Assembly (NCBI RefSeq): GCF_030816935.1
Contig: NZ_JAUSYO010000001.1
Coordinates: 2,294,001 to 2,358,000, forward strand
Reading direction: 5' to 3'
Origin: Arthrobacter sp. B3I9
GTDB taxonomy: Bacteria; Actinomycetota; Actinomycetes; Actinomycetales; Micrococcaceae
Length of the DNA: 64,000 bases
Of the stretch, positions 1 to 9,871 are shown piece after piece (the stretch's first letter is position 1; each line of letters opens with the position of its first letter). Both the position numbers and the translations under genes were made by a program. The notes beneath the pieces were generated by a model. The model was not told the DNA's origin. It did no database searches and was given only the letters and a program-made list of their open reading frames with translations.

Positions 1-1461
1 ACCTCCGGGCCGGACAGGGAGGCTGCCTTCAGCCCCTCCTCCCCCGCGGCTGCCAGCAGCTTGAGCGTGACCGACTCCAGGGCGCCGCCGGCTGCGAGCT
101 CGGGAAGGCCGTTGAGCGTTTCCAGGCCGGTCAGCAGGGCGCAGGCCTCCTCCACGGTGAAGCGCACGGGGCGGTTAAGGTCCAGGTCCTGGGTGATGAA
201 GACGTGGTCATCGTCCCACTGGATGTCCAGCAGGTCATCCGGGTACCCCTCGGGAAGGCCCGAGCAGATCAGGATCCGGAGGTCGTCCTCGAGTTCCTTG
301 CGGGTTATACCGAACCGTGCCGCGACCTCGCTGATGTGCAGGCCCTGGTTGTGGACCAGGAATGGGACCAGCTGGAGCATCCGTTTGAGCTGGTCCTCGG
401 AAGTCCGTTTGTGCCGGCGTTTGGCCGGACCGGCCTCCGGAAAGGCGATCACCGGGGCTGGGGAGGACGCGAAGTCCGCCGCTGCGGCCAGCCGGCGCCG
501 CACGGCCGTCACGAGCTCGGGCGGGGCCACAACCTTGACCCGCGGGCCGTAGGAGGCGAGTTCCTCCCCGAGGGTCTCGGCGTCACGGAACGGGACCGCC
601 AGGCGGTCCCGGCCGGGTGCCGGTTCTCCACCGGGCTGCGCGGCAGGTTCTGCGCCGGGCTGGACCGGCCGGGCCCGCTTACGCAGCCCCAGCAGCCGGT
701 CCGCCTCTACGTCAACCACTGCGGTCCGCAGGGGCAGCTCGGCCAGTTCTGCGAGCTCGGCGCGGACGTTGAAGCGGGCAGGCGGCGTGAATGTTTCCTT
801 TTCGAGCACGGTCACGGCGGAGGTCAGGCGGGAAAGCCGGAAGAACCGGCGTTCCCCGCGCGTCTGGTCACGGCCGACGAGGTACCACTGGCCGAAGCGG
901 CTGCCGAGGCCCCAGGGCTCGACGCGACGCTCCTCCTCCTTGCCGGTGCTGCTGGCGAGGTAGGAAAAGCTGACCGGGGTGCTGGGCGTGCATGGCGGTG
1001 ACGAGGTCCTCAAACGCCTGTCCTGCCGGGCGGATGCGCGGCTGGACGCCGGCGGGAAGCTCGGCGTCGGACAGCCCGCCGGCAGCCTGGAGCTTGCGTA
1101 CCGCGTCCAGCGCTGCGGAGCCGAGGGCGGCGTGTTCCCAGAGCTGCGCCGCCAGGATCAGGACCGTGCACTCTTCCGGGGTCAGGCTGACGTCCGGCAG
1201 TCGGTTGGAGTCCTTGCCGATCCGGTACCGCGTGGTGGCCGGGTCATCGGAGCCCCAGCCCTTGTCCGTCAGCGTCTCCACCTCGAAGCCGAACTGCCGC
1301 AGCTCCGTCTTGTCGCGCTCGAACATCCGGCCGAAGGAGACGTCGCTGCTCACCGAGTCGTGATACACCTTTTCCCGCAGCTCGCTGCGGCGCAGGCCGT
1401 ACTTCGTGTTCAACAGCGCGATGAGCAGGTTCAGGAGGCGTTCAGTACGTGAGGCGGACAC
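1..1461 (-). pseudogene. pafBC: Fused PafBC-type WYL transcriptional regulator, frameshifted and cut by window edge
   Basis: This encodes the WYL-domain activator of the mycobacterial-type DNA-damage response, placed just downstream of the proteasome genes. The N-terminus reads SASRTERLLNLLIALLNT, a winged-helix domain. It is followed by a WYL domain (SFSYLASSTGKEEERRVEPW, then QWYLVGRD), a WCX segment, and a second PafC-like helix-turn-helix (SEDQLKRMLQLVPFLV, then ISEVAARFGITRKELEDD). PafB and PafC are therefore one polypeptide, as known for Arthrobacter. The reading frame changes near 976-979: an extra C in a C4 run (minus strand) moves the WYL half out of frame, and removing it restores HPVSFSY. 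I chose GTG 1461 because TACCCT lies 6 nt upstream (leaderless spacing) and the longer start at 1506 would lie inside a terminator stem. The C-terminus is beyond the window. The frameshift could be real or a sequencing error. Confidence 0.85.
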
Positions 1462-1467
1462 CTCGCT

Positions 1468-1495
1468 AGGGTACTTGCCCCGGGAAGAATGACAA
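1468..1495 (-). promoter_or_regulatory. Promoter of pafBC, leaderless type
   Basis: On the minus strand TTGTCA (1495-1490), a 16-nt spacer and TACCCT (1473-1468) precede GTG 1461 by 6 nt. The -35 element sits on the T-run of the upstream FKBP terminator, so pafBC can be transcribed on its own. The spacing does not match the PafBC-dependent RecA-NDp promoter, so this reads as a standard housekeeping promoter. Confidence 0.5.
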
Positions 1496-1541
1496 AAGCG
1501 CGGCAACAGCCGGAAATGCTTTCCGGTTGTTGCCGCGCTTT
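1495..1541 (-). terminator. Rho-independent terminator after FKBP gene
   Basis: A 22-bp stem (1495-1516 with 1520-1541, one G-T wobble) and a 3-nt loop are followed on the minus strand by TTTTG. It closes the proteasome-FKBP transcription unit before pafBC. Confidence 0.85.
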
Positions 1542-1559
1542 ACGTCGTGCGGGTGGGGA

Positions 1560-1955
1560 CTAGCGGACGGCGACCAGGTCGACGACGAAGATCAGCGCCT
1601 CGTTCGGTCCGATCGCTCCGCCGGCGCCTCGGGAGCCGTAAGCGAGTTCGGAGGGGATTTCGAGTCGGCGGCGGCCGCCGACCTTCATGCCCAGCAGGCC
1701 CTGGTCCCAGCCCTGGATGACCTGGCCGACGCCGACGCGGAAGTCCAGCGGAGCGCCGCGGCCCCAGGAGGCGTCAAATTCTTCACCGGTGGACCAGGCC
1801 ACACCGACGTAGTGGGTGGAGACGGTGTCGCCGGTCTTTGCTTCGGCGCCGTCACCCTCGATCAGGTCCGTGATGACCAGTTCTGTGGGAACGTCGCCTT
1901 CGGGGAAGTCGATTTCCGGCTTCTGGCGGTCGAGGTCGCGCTGTCCAAATGACAT
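1560..1955 (-). CDS. FKBP-type peptidyl-prolyl cis-trans isomerase, cytosolic
   Basis: This is a 131-residue single-domain FKBP with no signal peptide, so it should catalyse proline isomerisation or chaperone folding in the cytosol. Visible family features are GDTVSTHYVGV, EFDASWGRG, the VIQGWDQGLLGMKVGGRRRLEIPSELAYG core and a final ALIFVVDLVAV strand, spanning about residues 25-130. It starts 38 nt after an FKBP lipoprotein gene with an AGGAGC ribosome site and is followed by a strong terminator. It therefore looks like the last gene of the pafA-FKBP-FKBP end of the proteasome locus. A functional link to pupylation is suggested only by position. Confidence 0.93.
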   Translation of the reverse strand: MSFGQRDLDRQKPEIDFPEGDVPTELVITDLIEGDGAEAKTGDTVSTHYVGVAWSTGEEFDASWGRGAPLDFRVGVGQVIQGWDQGLLGMKVGGRRRLEIPSELAYGSRGAGGAIGPNEALIFVVDLVAVR

Positions 1956-1993
1956 GGATGCTCCTTCTTGTGTGGCTTGGGGTGGGGTAAAGG

Positions 1994-2926
1994 TTACTTG
2001 ACGCCGAGGATGTCGACGACGAAGACGAGGTCGCCCTTGGCGTCGCCCTGGCCTTCCTCACCGTAGGCGAGGTCCTTGGGGATGACCAGGAGGACGCGTG
2101 AGCCGACAGTCTTGCCGGTCAGGCCCTGGGTCCAGCCCTTGATGACGCCGGTGAGGGGGAACGTGGCCTTCTCGCCGCGGTCGAAGCTGGAATCGAAGAC
2201 CTTGCCTTCGGTCAGCGTGGCACCGACGTAGTTGACGGTGAGGGTGTCGGACTCCTTGACCTCGGGCCCGGTGCCCTTGATCAGGTCCTGGGAGACGAGG
2301 GCAGTCGGCGCCGCAACGCCGGCAACGGAGATCTGGGGGATGCCCTTGTCGTTTTCCGTCACGGTCGGCAGGCCAGCCGGCGGCGTGACGGTTTCGCCGT
2401 CGGGCTTGTCCAGTACCTTCGGGGCTTCCTTGGCGGAGAGCACCTTGACGATGAGGAGCTGGCTGGGCTTCGCTTCGCTGCCTTCAGCGGCCGCCTGGCC
2501 GGGAACGGCCAGAGCCAGGTGGGAGCCGACCTTGGCGCCGACGAACGCGTTGTAGATGACGGCGCTGCTGGTCTTCAGTTCGTCGTTCAGTTCAAGCGGC
2601 TCAGGATCACCGGCAAAGGTGTCCTCCAGGGTGGTGCCGTCGGTGCCGTTCAGGGCGAGGATGGAGATTTCAGCGACCTGGTTGGCCTTGACCCGCTCGC
2701 CGCTGCCTTCCGTAATCACCTTGACCGTGGGTTCCGCGACGTCCAGGGGCTTGGTGAATTCCACACCCGGCGCCTCTTTTTCGCCCTTCTCGGTCAGCTT
2801 GACCGAGTCAAGCTTGGCGGTCTCGCCTGCGGACTGGCTGGTGGGCTCCGGCGCGGGCGCCTGCCCGCCGCCGCAAGCGGTCAGCAGCAGCAGTCCGGGG
2901 AGGAGAATTGCTAATATTCGGCGCAC
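1994..2926 (-). CDS. FKBP-type peptidyl-prolyl isomerase lipoprotein, two FKBP-like domains
   Basis: This is a secreted, lipid-anchored prolyl isomerase of 310 residues. The N-terminus VRRILAILLPGLLLLTACGGG is a lipoprotein signal with lipobox LTAC, so the mature protein should be tethered outside the membrane. A degenerate FKBP-like half (about residues 60-165) precedes a canonical C-terminal one (about 215-310) with TLTVNYVGA, FDSSFDRGE, GVIKGWTQGLTGKTVGSR and IPKDLAYG. I chose GTG 2926 because it places the signal peptide at the start; the longer ATG 3010 would add 28 unlikely residues. It lies between pafA and the cytosolic FKBP on the same strand, probably in one transcript. Confidence 0.92.
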   Translation of the reverse strand: MRRILAILLPGLLLLTACGGGQAPAPEPTSQSAGETAKLDSVKLTEKGEKEAPGVEFTKPLDVAEPTVKVITEGSGERVKANQVAEISILALNGTDGTTLEDTFAGDPEPLELNDELKTSSAVIYNAFVGAKVGSHLALAVPGQAAAEGSEAKPSQLLIVKVLSAKEAPKVLDKPDGETVTPPAGLPTVTENDKGIPQISVAGVAAPTALVSQDLIKGTGPEVKESDTLTVNYVGATLTEGKVFDSSFDRGEKATFPLTGVIKGWTQGLTGKTVGSRVLLVIPKDLAYGEEGQGDAKGDLVFVVDILGVK

Positions 2927-3035
2927 ATTAAAACTTTCGTAGAGGCAGTGTGGGCACATTGCCGCGTCGTTTCCACGGCAAAAGAAGCGGTGGCCAGCAA
3001 ACGGCCTCATTCAGAATAACGCGGAAAGCTGGGTG

Positions 3036-4400
3036 TCAGCCCATAGAGTCCAGGAGGGCGTCCACCCGTTCGTCGACGCTGCGGAACGGGTCCTTGCACA
3101 AAATGGTCTGGTGCGCACGGTCGTTGAGCTTCAGGTGTACCCAGTCCACGGTGTAGTCGCGGCCAAGTTCCTGGGCCCGACGGACGAAGTCGCCGCGCAG
3201 CTTGGCCCGGGTGGTCTGCGGCGGGGCGTCCACGGCGTCCTTGACGGCGGTGTCGTCCACGAGCCGCCGGACGCCGCCGCGGGCCTGCAGCAGGTAGAAC
3301 AGCCCGCGGGTCCGCGAAATGTCGTGGTAGGTCAGGTCCAGCTGCGCGATCCGGGGGGCGTCCAGGCCCAGCCCGTGCCGCTCGCGGTAGCCATCCATCA
3401 GCTTTTTCTTGATCGCCCAGTCCACTTCGGTATCGATCGTGCTGGTGTTGCCGCTCTCAATGGCGTCAAGGGTCCGTTCCCACAGGTCCAGGATCATCGG
3501 AACGTGCGGATTGTGGGCGCCGTGTTCGGCCACGAACGCCGTGACCTTGCCCAGGTATTCCCGCTGGATCTCGAGGGCCGTGAGCTGCCGGCCGTTGGCG
3601 AGCCGGACGAGGGCGCGGCCGGACAGGTCGTGGGATATTTCGCGGATGCTGCGGATGGGGTTTTCCATCCGCATATCACGCATGATCACCCCGGCCTCGA
3701 TCATCCGCAGGATCAGGTCCACGGTCCCGATCTTCAGCAGCGCCGTTGTCTCGGACATGTTCGAGTCACCCACGATGACGTGCAGCCGGCGGTAGAACTC
3801 GGCGTCGGCGTGCGGTTCGTCCCGGGTGTTGATGATGGGCCGGGACCGCGTGGTGGCCGAGGAGACACCCTCCCAGATGTGGTCTGCCCGCTGTGAGAAT
3901 GCGAAGGTGGCGCCATGCGGGGTCTTGAGGATTTTGCCGGCGCCGGCAATGAGCTGGCGTGTGACCAGGAACGGGATCAGGATTTCCGCCAGCCGGGAGA
4001 ACTCCCCCCGGCGCGGGATGAGATAGTTCTCGTGGCTCCCGTAGGAGTTCCCGGCCGAGTCGGTGTTGTTCTTGAACAGGTACACAGTGCCGTTGAAACC
4101 CTCGGCCGCCAGCCGCTCCTGCGCCTCGTCCACCAGGTCGTCGAGGATCAGTTCGCCGGCCCGGTCGTGCGCAATCAGCTGGGCCAGGTCGTCGCACTCG
4201 GCCGTGGCGTACTCCGGATGGGAGCCGACGTCGAGGTACAGGCGCGAGCCGTTGGTCAGGAAAACGTTGGAGGACCTCCCCCAGCTGACCACTTTGCGGA
4301 ACAGGTAGCGGGCCACCTCCTCGGGGGCCAACGGACGGGATTCCGGGCTTGAATACGAAATCCCGAACTCGGTTTCGATGCCGAAAATTCGCTTGTCCAT
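3036..4400 (-). CDS. pafA: Pup--protein ligase PafA
   Basis: PafA joins the C-terminal glutamate of Pup to lysines of target proteins using ATP. It is a carboxylate-amine ligase of the glutamine-synthetase fold. The 454-residue protein starts [15 protein letters not shown], with the two glutamates of the GxETEFG metal site. It continues with [32 protein letters not shown] and [14 protein letters not shown], blocks shared with Dop. The C-terminal small domain ends in [22 protein letters not shown], typical of PafA. The start at 4400 has an AGGAGGA ribosome site, and the preceding prcA stop leaves a TGA-G-ATG junction, so translation is probably coupled. Length and motifs match the family. Confidence 0.98.
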   Translation of the reverse strand: MDKRIFGIETEFGISYSSPESRPLAPEEVARYLFRKVVSWGRSSNVFLTNGSRLYLDVGSHPEYATAECDDLAQLIAHDRAGELILDDLVDEAQERLAAEGFNGTVYLFKNNTDSAGNSYGSHENYLIPRRGEFSRLAEILIPFLVTRQLIAGAGKILKTPHGATFAFSQRADHIWEGVSSATTRSRPIINTRDEPHADAEFYRRLHVIVGDSNMSETTALLKIGTVDLILRMIEAGVIMRDMRMENPIRSIREISHDLSGRALVRLANGRQLTALEIQREYLGKVTAFVAEHGAHNPHVPMILDLWERTLDAIESGNTSTIDTEVDWAIKKKLMDGYRERHGLGLDAPRIAQLDLTYHDISRTRGLFYLLQARGGVRRLVDDTAVKDAVDAPPQTTRAKLRGDFVRRAQELGRDYTVDWVHLKLNDRAHQTILCKDPFRSVDERVDALLDSMG

Positions 4401-4401
4401 C

Positions 4402-5109
4402 TCAGTCCTCCTCAGCAAGCAATGCCACGATGTCGGCGTCCTCCAGCCGGCGGAACGCCCGGCGGGTGCCGCGCGAAGCCTCCGAACCGCGGTCCAGGAC
4501 GGCAACCTCCACGGCCGACGCTGCCAGGGTGGTGGTTTCCTTGTCGGCCACGAGTCCCGCCTGCGCGAGGCGGATGGCGGCAGCAAAATCCAGCTCGCCC
4601 CGCCAGCCTGCCTCGACGGCCTCGGTCACCTTGTCCGCCTGGCCGCCCATCACGATGAATCCCTTTTCGTCGGCGATGGACCCGTCAAAGGTCAGCCGGT
4701 ACAGGTGGTCCTCTTCCTGGCTGGAGCCGACCTCCGCCACGACAAGCTCGACTTCGAACGGCTTCTGTTCTGCCGTGAAGACGGCGCCGAGGCTCTGGGC
4801 ATACACGCTGGCCAATCCCCGGGCTGTGACGTCCTCACGGTCGTACGAGTAGCCGCGGACATCCGCGTACCGCACCCCCGCCTGGCGGAGGCTCTCGAAC
4901 TCGTTGTACTTGCCCACCGCCGCGAAGGCGATCTTGTCGTAGATCTCGCCGATCTTGTGCAGCGACGGCGAGGGATTTTCCGCCACAAGCGCGATCCCGT
5001 CCCGGCAGCTGACGACAACCACCGACCGGCCCCGGGAGATGCCCTTCCGTGCGAAGTCCGCACGGTCCTTCATCAGCTGCTCAGGCGAAACGTAGAACTG
5101 CTGGGTCAT
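4402..5109 (-). CDS. prcA: 20S proteasome alpha subunit PrcA
   Basis: This is the alpha-ring subunit of the bacterial 20S proteasome, 235 residues. It forms the gated entry pore and docks the C-terminal QYL tails of the ARC/Mpa ATPase. The N-terminus [28 protein letters not shown] is the alpha-type H0/gating segment. Next come [19 protein letters not shown] and [26 protein letters not shown], typical of the family. There is no catalytic Thr, as expected for an alpha subunit. Its ATG at 5109 follows the prcB stop as TGA-G-ATG, and the same junction leads into pafA. PrcB-PrcA-PafA are therefore almost certainly co-transcribed and translationally coupled. Confidence 0.97.
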   Translation of the reverse strand: MTQQFYVSPEQLMKDRADFARKGISRGRSVVVVSCRDGIALVAENPSPSLHKIGEIYDKIAFAAVGKYNEFESLRQAGVRYADVRGYSYDREDVTARGLASVYAQSLGAVFTAEQKPFEVELVVAEVGSSQEEDHLYRLTFDGSIADEKGFIVMGGQADKVTEAVEAGWRGELDFAAAIRLAQAGLVADKETTTLAASAVEVAVLDRGSEASRGTRRAFRRLEDADIVALLAEED

Positions 5110-5110
5110 C

Positions 5111-5947
5111 TCAGGCCTCCCGCTGGGCGACGGCCCGGGATTCGATGATCGCGCCGGCGATGGCGGCGAGTTCGCCGTCGGGCACCCGGACGGCACCGGA
5201 CCGGCTGACCGTATAGACGACAGGCCAGAGGCGCCGGACCGGGTCCGGGCCGCCGGTGGCGGTGTCGTCGTCGGCCGCGTCATAAAGCGCTTCGACGGCG
5301 ACGGCGACGGCTTCCTCCTCCGGAAGGTTCGGCCGCCACAACTTCTTCAGCGCGCCGCGGGCGAACATCGAGCCGGATCCCACGGCGTGGTGCTCCTGCT
5401 CCTCGTAGCGTCCGCCTGTGACGTCGTAGGAAAAGAGCCGTCCGACGCCGGCCGGCCGGTCGAAGCCGGCGAAGAGCGGAACCACGGCGAGCCCCTGCAT
5501 CGCCATCGGCAGGTTGGCGCGGATCATCGCACCGAGCCGGTTGGCTTTGCCTTCAAGGCTCAGGAGCGTCCCTTCAATTTTTTCGTAGTGCTCAAGCTCC
5601 ACCTGGAACAGCCGCGTGATGTCGAGGGCTATTCCGGCCGTCCCGGCGATGCCGAGCACCGAGTACTGGTCTGCCGGGAAAACCTTCTCGATGTGGCGGC
5701 TGGCGATCACGTTGCCCATCGTGGCACGCCGGTCACCGGCCATCAGCACGCCTCCCGCGTAGCTGAGCGCAACGATCGTGGTCCCGTGCGGAACCTGCAG
5801 CGGCGCTGCGGTGTTCGCGGCCGCTGCGGGCAGGTGTTCGACGGAGCGCAGGCCGAAAGGCAGCAACCCGGGACGTTCGCGTTGGAGATGCTCGGTGAAG
5901 GAGGACGTCGCGCTGGCTGCTACCTGGTTGGCTGTTGTTTCCTGCAC
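5111..5947 (-). CDS. prcB: 20S proteasome beta subunit PrcB, with propeptide
   Basis: This is the catalytic beta subunit of the 20S proteasome, 278 residues as precursor. The propeptide runs to Gly55, and autocleavage at HG/TTIVAL exposes Thr56 as the N-terminal nucleophile. In mature numbering the triad Thr1, Asp17 (MAGDRRAT) and Lys33 (HIEKVF) is intact. [14 protein letters not shown] and the conserved YDAADDD region follow. It is located between pup (76 nt upstream) and prcA (1-nt gap) in the usual order pup-prcB-prcA. The propeptide length fits actinobacterial PrcB. Confidence 0.98.
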   Translation of the reverse strand: MQETTANQVAASATSSFTEHLQRERPGLLPFGLRSVEHLPAAAANTAAPLQVPHGTTIVALSYAGGVLMAGDRRATMGNVIASRHIEKVFPADQYSVLGIAGTAGIALDITRLFQVELEHYEKIEGTLLSLEGKANRLGAMIRANLPMAMQGLAVVPLFAGFDRPAGVGRLFSYDVTGGRYEEQEHHAVGSGSMFARGALKKLWRPNLPEEEAVAVAVEALYDAADDDTATGGPDPVRRLWPVVYTVSRSGAVRVPDGELAAIAGAIIESRAVAQREA

Positions 5948-6023
5948 TCGTGCACTCCCTCAACGTGGTGGATCAACGACTTCCCTAGCCCGGTACCGCC
6001 CTGTCCGGCGGCCGGACGCGGTC

Positions 6024-6227
6024 CTATTGGCCGCCCTTTTGGACGAAGGCGCGGACGAACTCCTCGGCGTTGGATTCAAGCACGCCGTCGATCTCATCGA
6101 GAAGATCATCCACACCCTGCGTGGCGGCTGATGCCTGGCCCTCCGCGGGCGCCGGCGGGGCCGCGGGAACGTCCTCGTCGACCTCGGTGGTCCGCGACTG
6201 CGGCTTCTGCTGCTCCTGGCCTGCCAT
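6024..6227 (-). CDS. pup: Prokaryotic ubiquitin-like protein Pup
   Basis: Pup is the 67-residue disordered tag attached to proteins destined for the proteasome. The sequence begins MAGQEQQKPQSRTTEVDED, has a Pro/Ala-rich middle, then the coiled-coil-forming segment DDLLDEIDGVLESNAEEFVR and ends KGGQ. The final Gln means Dop must deamidate it to Glu before PafA can use it. I chose ATG 6227 because AAGGAGA lies just upstream; a longer in-frame start at 6269 would add 14 non-family residues. It lies between dop and prcB. Confidence 0.97.
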   Translation of the reverse strand: MAGQEQQKPQSRTTEVDEDVPAAPPAPAEGQASAATQGVDDLLDEIDGVLESNAEEFVRAFVQKGGQ

Positions 6228-6317
6228 TGTTTTCTCCTTCTGTCCGTCCCCGATTTTCGTAAGGGACATCCTGTAGCAATACTGCCACGCCGGAGGCGTC
6301 GGCGGGGGCCTTTGTTC

Positions 6318-7991
6318 CTAGGAACCGGGGCTGAGTCCGAGGAGCTCGGCAAGGAACGATCCGGCCTCCCGATGCCGGGCGAACAGGCCTCCGGTGAGCG
6401 CCTCCGTTCCCCGCAGCGGCTCCCTCGTGGGCACCCGCTGGAGCCGGCCGCGGCCGGGAACATCGAAGATCACCGAGTCCCAGCTCGCCCCGACGACGTC
6501 GGAGCCGAACCGGCTGACGCAGCGTCCCCGGAAGTAGGCCCGGGTGTCCGACGGCGGCTCGGTCACGGCCCGCTGGATGGCGCTGTCCTCGACGATCCGC
6601 TTCATCCGGTCGCGGGCCAGCAGCCGGTAATAGAGTCCCTTTTCGGGCCGGATATCCGCCCACTGCAGGTCCACGAGCGCAAGCCGGGGGCTGTCCCAGT
6701 CCAGCCCGTCACGGTCCCGGTAGCCCTCCAGCAGGGAGAGCTTGGCGAGCCACTCCACGGAGGAAGCTGCGGCGGTCCGGTCGCTGCCCAGCTCGGTCAG
6801 GGTTGCGGCCCAGCGCTCCAGCACGGCGTGGGTATGCCCGTCTCCGTCAACGGCGTCGGCAACACCGGTGTCCTGGGCGTGCTTTGCGGCTGCCTCGTAA
6901 TAGATCCACTGCAGGTCCAGGGCCGTGATCCGGCGGCCGTCGAGCAGCCGCAGGGTCGCCGTGAGGGACGTGTCGTGGCTGACCGCCTGGAGTGCAGCGA
7001 CCGGTTCGTGGACTTCCACGCGCGGGGCCAGTCCGGCCTCGATCAGGCTCAGGACCATCGCGGTCGTGCCGAACTTGAGGTAGTTGGACGGCTGGCTCAG
7101 GTTGGCGTCGCCGATGATGACGTGGAGCCGGCGGTACTTGTCTGCGGTGGCGTGGGGTTCATCGCGGGTGTTGATGATGGGCCGCCGGATGGTGGTCTCC
7201 AGGCCCACCTCGGTTTCGAAGAAGTCGGCCCGCTGGCTGATCTGGAAGCCCTGCCGGGAGCTGTCCTGCCCCCGGCCGACCCTGCCGGAGCCACAGATGA
7301 TCTGGCGGGTGATGAAGAAGGGCGTCAGGCCCCGAACGATGTCGCCAAAGGGTACGTTGCGGGGCATGAGGTAGTTCTCATGCGAGCCGTAGGACACGGA
7401 TTTGTTGTCCGTGTTGTTTTTATAGAGGTTGATGGGCGGCAGTTCCGGATCGCCGGCGAGCCGGCGCACGGCGGCGAGAGCCACGAGGTCGCCGGCGGCA
7501 TCCCAGGCGACCGCGTCGCGCGGATTCGTGACTTCGGGGCTGGAGTACTCGGGGTGGGCGTGGTCCACGTAGAGCCGGGCGCCGTTTCCGAGCACCATGT
7601 TCATCAGCAGCGTTCCGGATGCGTCCTCGCCGTCGTGATCCAGCTCGGCCCTCCCGTAGGCCAGGGCAACGGCCTCGGCATCCAGGACCGGCGGCTGGTC
7701 GGTCAGCTGCTCGGGGTCCGCTGCTGCGCGTTCCAGGGTCCAGCCCCGGGCGTCGTGCAGCGGCTCCTCATCGGTGTAGTCCCAGCGGGTTTCAGCGCCG
7801 CCCGCGGCACGCTGCCGCGTCACCTGGGCGTAGGCCTGGATGACACGCGCGGACATCATCGTGGCGTTGGCGCCGGGAGCGGAGGGCGCGTGGATGCCGT
7901 ATTCCGTCTCCGAGCCCATCACCCTCATGGCGCCGCCGGCGGGCAGGCCCCCGGAGACCTCGGCCGGACGGCCGCCAGCAGCTGCCGTCAT
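6318..7991 (-). CDS. dop: Pup deamidase/depupylase Dop
   Basis: Dop converts the C-terminal Gln of Pup to Glu and also removes Pup from substrates. It is a PafA homologue of 557 residues here. After about 22 Gly/Ala-rich residues the metal-site block [15 protein letters not shown] appears. Further blocks are [49 protein letters not shown] and [21 protein letters not shown], followed by a C-terminal PafA-like domain. I kept the 7991 start because its ATG overlaps the arc stop as ATGA, which indicates translational coupling. A start at the internal Met22 (MRVMGSE) cannot be excluded. It lies directly between arc and pup, the standard order. Confidence 0.96.
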   Translation of the reverse strand: MTAAAGGRPAEVSGGLPAGGAMRVMGSETEYGIHAPSAPGANATMMSARVIQAYAQVTRQRAAGGAETRWDYTDEEPLHDARGWTLERAAADPEQLTDQPPVLDAEAVALAYGRAELDHDGEDASGTLLMNMVLGNGARLYVDHAHPEYSSPEVTNPRDAVAWDAAGDLVALAAVRRLAGDPELPPINLYKNNTDNKSVSYGSHENYLMPRNVPFGDIVRGLTPFFITRQIICGSGRVGRGQDSSRQGFQISQRADFFETEVGLETTIRRPIINTRDEPHATADKYRRLHVIIGDANLSQPSNYLKFGTTAMVLSLIEAGLAPRVEVHEPVAALQAVSHDTSLTATLRLLDGRRITALDLQWIYYEAAAKHAQDTGVADAVDGDGHTHAVLERWAATLTELGSDRTAAASSVEWLAKLSLLEGYRDRDGLDWDSPRLALVDLQWADIRPEKGLYYRLLARDRMKRIVEDSAIQRAVTEPPSDTRAYFRGRCVSRFGSDVVGASWDSVIFDVPGRGRLQRVPTREPLRGTEALTGGLFARHREAGSFLAELLGLSPGS

Positions 7992-9790
7992 AGGTACTGA
8001 CCTGTGCTGGGCATCGTCTCGATCGACTTGCCGGGCTCCTGTCCCGCCTTGCCCTGGACGATGGTGCGGATGTACGTGATGCGCTCGCCCTTCTTGCCCG
8101 AGATCCGTGCCCAGTCATCCGGGTTGGTGGTGTTCGGCATGTCCTCGTGCTCCCGGAACTCCTCGACGACGGCGCGGAGGAGGTGGTCGATGCGGATGCC
8201 CTTCTGGCCGACGGTCAGCAGGTCCTTGATCGCGTACTTCTTGGCCCGGTCCACCACGTTCTGCACCACGGCGCCGGAGTTGAAGTCCTTGAAGTACAGC
8301 ATCTCGGTGTCGCCGTTGGCGTACGTCACCTCAAGGTATTCGTTGGACTTGTCGGTGGAGTACATGGCCTCGACCGTCCGCTGGACCATGGCGTCCACGG
8401 TGGCCTGGACATCGCCGTCGTGTTCGGCGAGGTCGGACTGGTGGAACGGGAGGTCGGCGGTGATGTACTTGTTGAAGATGTCCGCCGCGGCCTCGGCGTC
8501 GGGGCGCTGGATCTTCACTTTGACGTCCAGCCGGCCCGGCCGGAGGATGGCCGGATCAATCATGTCCTCCCGGTTGGACGCGCCGATCACGATCACGTTG
8601 TCCAGCCGCTCCACGCCGTCGATCTCGCTCAGGAGCTGCGGGACGATCGTGGTTTCGACGTCGGAGGAGATGCCGGTGCCGCGGGTGCGGAACAGCGAGT
8701 CCATCTCGTCGAAGAACACCACCACCGGGCTGCCCTCGGACGCCTTTTCCCGGGCGCGGGCGAAGATCAGCCGGATGTGCCGCTCGGTCTCGCCGACGTA
8801 CTTGTCCAGCAGTTCCGGGCCCTTGATGTTCAGGAAGTAGCTCTTCATATCGGTCTTGCCGGTGCGTTCGGCCGCCCGGGCCGCCAGGGAGTTGGCGACC
8901 GCCTTGGCGATCAGCGTCTTTCCGCAGCCCGGAGGCCCGTACAGCAGGATGCCCTTCGGCGCCTTCAGCCCGTGCTCACGGTAGAGGTCCGGATGCAGGA
9001 ACGGCAGTTCGACTGCGTCGCGGATCTGCTCGATCTGCGGTCCCAGGCCGCCGATGTCCTGATAGGTGATGTCCGGAACCTCTTCCAGGACCAGGTTCTC
9101 CACTTCCGAGCGCGGGATCTTCTCCAGCCCGTAACCCGTCCGGGTATCGATGGAGAGTGCGTCGCCGACCCGGAGGTTCTGGGCCATCAGGGCGCCCGAC
9201 AGCCGGATGACACGTTCCTCGTCCGCGCGGCCCACTACGAGGGCGCGGTCCGAGCCCAGCATCTCCTTGAGCGTGACGAGGTCACCGGCACGCTCATAGC
9301 CCAGGCCCGCCACCACAAGCAGCGCCTCGTTGAGCAGCACTTCCTGGCCGACCGCGAGCTGGTTCATGTTGACCAGCGGGCTGATTCCCACCCGCATCTT
9401 GCGGCCGGCGTTGAAGATGTCCACGGATTCCTCGGTGGCCGCCTGCCCGCTGTTACCGGCCGTCGGCAGCCGCTTCGGGTTCAGCTGCAGCACGGTTCCG
9501 AAGCTGTACGGCGGCTGGCCCTCTTGGTCCAGGGCGTTCTTCAGGCGCATGATCTCGGCCTTGGCGGCCTCCAGTGTCGCCACGAGTTTCGCGTTGTTCT
9601 GCGTCGCGGCGGCAAGCTGCCGGTCAATGTGCCGGAGTTTATCCCGGAGGACATTGACCTGCCGTTCGGCAACGGACAGCTCGCTGGCGGCGTAGCGGTC
9701 CCCCTCGGCATCCTGTGCCGCTGATTGTGCCGCCGCCTTTGCTGCATCGTCCGCCGGTGTGCGGCCCGGGTCGGTGTTCGGAGTCCCCAT
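7988..9790 (-). CDS. arc: Proteasome-associated AAA+ ATPase ARC/Mpa
   Basis: This is the hexameric ATPase that recognises pupylated proteins, unfolds them and threads them into the 20S core; 600 residues. An N-terminal coiled coil (about residues 38-90) is the Pup-binding arm. It is followed by the double OB domain (about 95-235) and one AAA+ module with Walker A GPPGCGKT (285-292), Walker [11 protein letters not shown] and sensor elements [21 protein letters not shown]. The protein ends in QYL, the gate-opening tail that inserts into PrcA pockets. Start ATG 9790 has an AGGAAGGGG region upstream at somewhat long spacing. The gene overlaps dop by 4 nt. Confidence 0.97.
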   Translation of the reverse strand: MGTPNTDPGRTPADDAAKAAAQSAAQDAEGDRYAASELSVAERQVNVLRDKLRHIDRQLAAATQNNAKLVATLEAAKAEIMRLKNALDQEGQPPYSFGTVLQLNPKRLPTAGNSGQAATEESVDIFNAGRKMRVGISPLVNMNQLAVGQEVLLNEALLVVAGLGYERAGDLVTLKEMLGSDRALVVGRADEERVIRLSGALMAQNLRVGDALSIDTRTGYGLEKIPRSEVENLVLEEVPDITYQDIGGLGPQIEQIRDAVELPFLHPDLYREHGLKAPKGILLYGPPGCGKTLIAKAVANSLAARAAERTGKTDMKSYFLNIKGPELLDKYVGETERHIRLIFARAREKASEGSPVVVFFDEMDSLFRTRGTGISSDVETTIVPQLLSEIDGVERLDNVIVIGASNREDMIDPAILRPGRLDVKVKIQRPDAEAAADIFNKYITADLPFHQSDLAEHDGDVQATVDAMVQRTVEAMYSTDKSNEYLEVTYANGDTEMLYFKDFNSGAVVQNVVDRAKKYAIKDLLTVGQKGIRIDHLLRAVVEEFREHEDMPNTTNPDDWARISGKKGERITYIRTIVQGKAGQEPGKSIETMPSTGQYL

Positions 9791-9871
9791 CGTGCATCAG
9801 CCCCTTCCTGCGCTTCTATTAAGACATTAGCCCCAAGAAGCCGGTGGCGCGGAAGACTTCCGAAATCTGAA

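Noticed and set aside
1468..1495. PafBC-dependent RecA-NDp promoter before pafBC.
   Set aside because: The TTGTC to TA spacing is 17 nt, longer than the known motif; a standard promoter fits better.
6312..9724. Long plus-strand ORFs (562 and 525 codons) opposite dop and arc.
   Set aside because: They are antisense shadows of real genes in GC-rich DNA and show no family motif.
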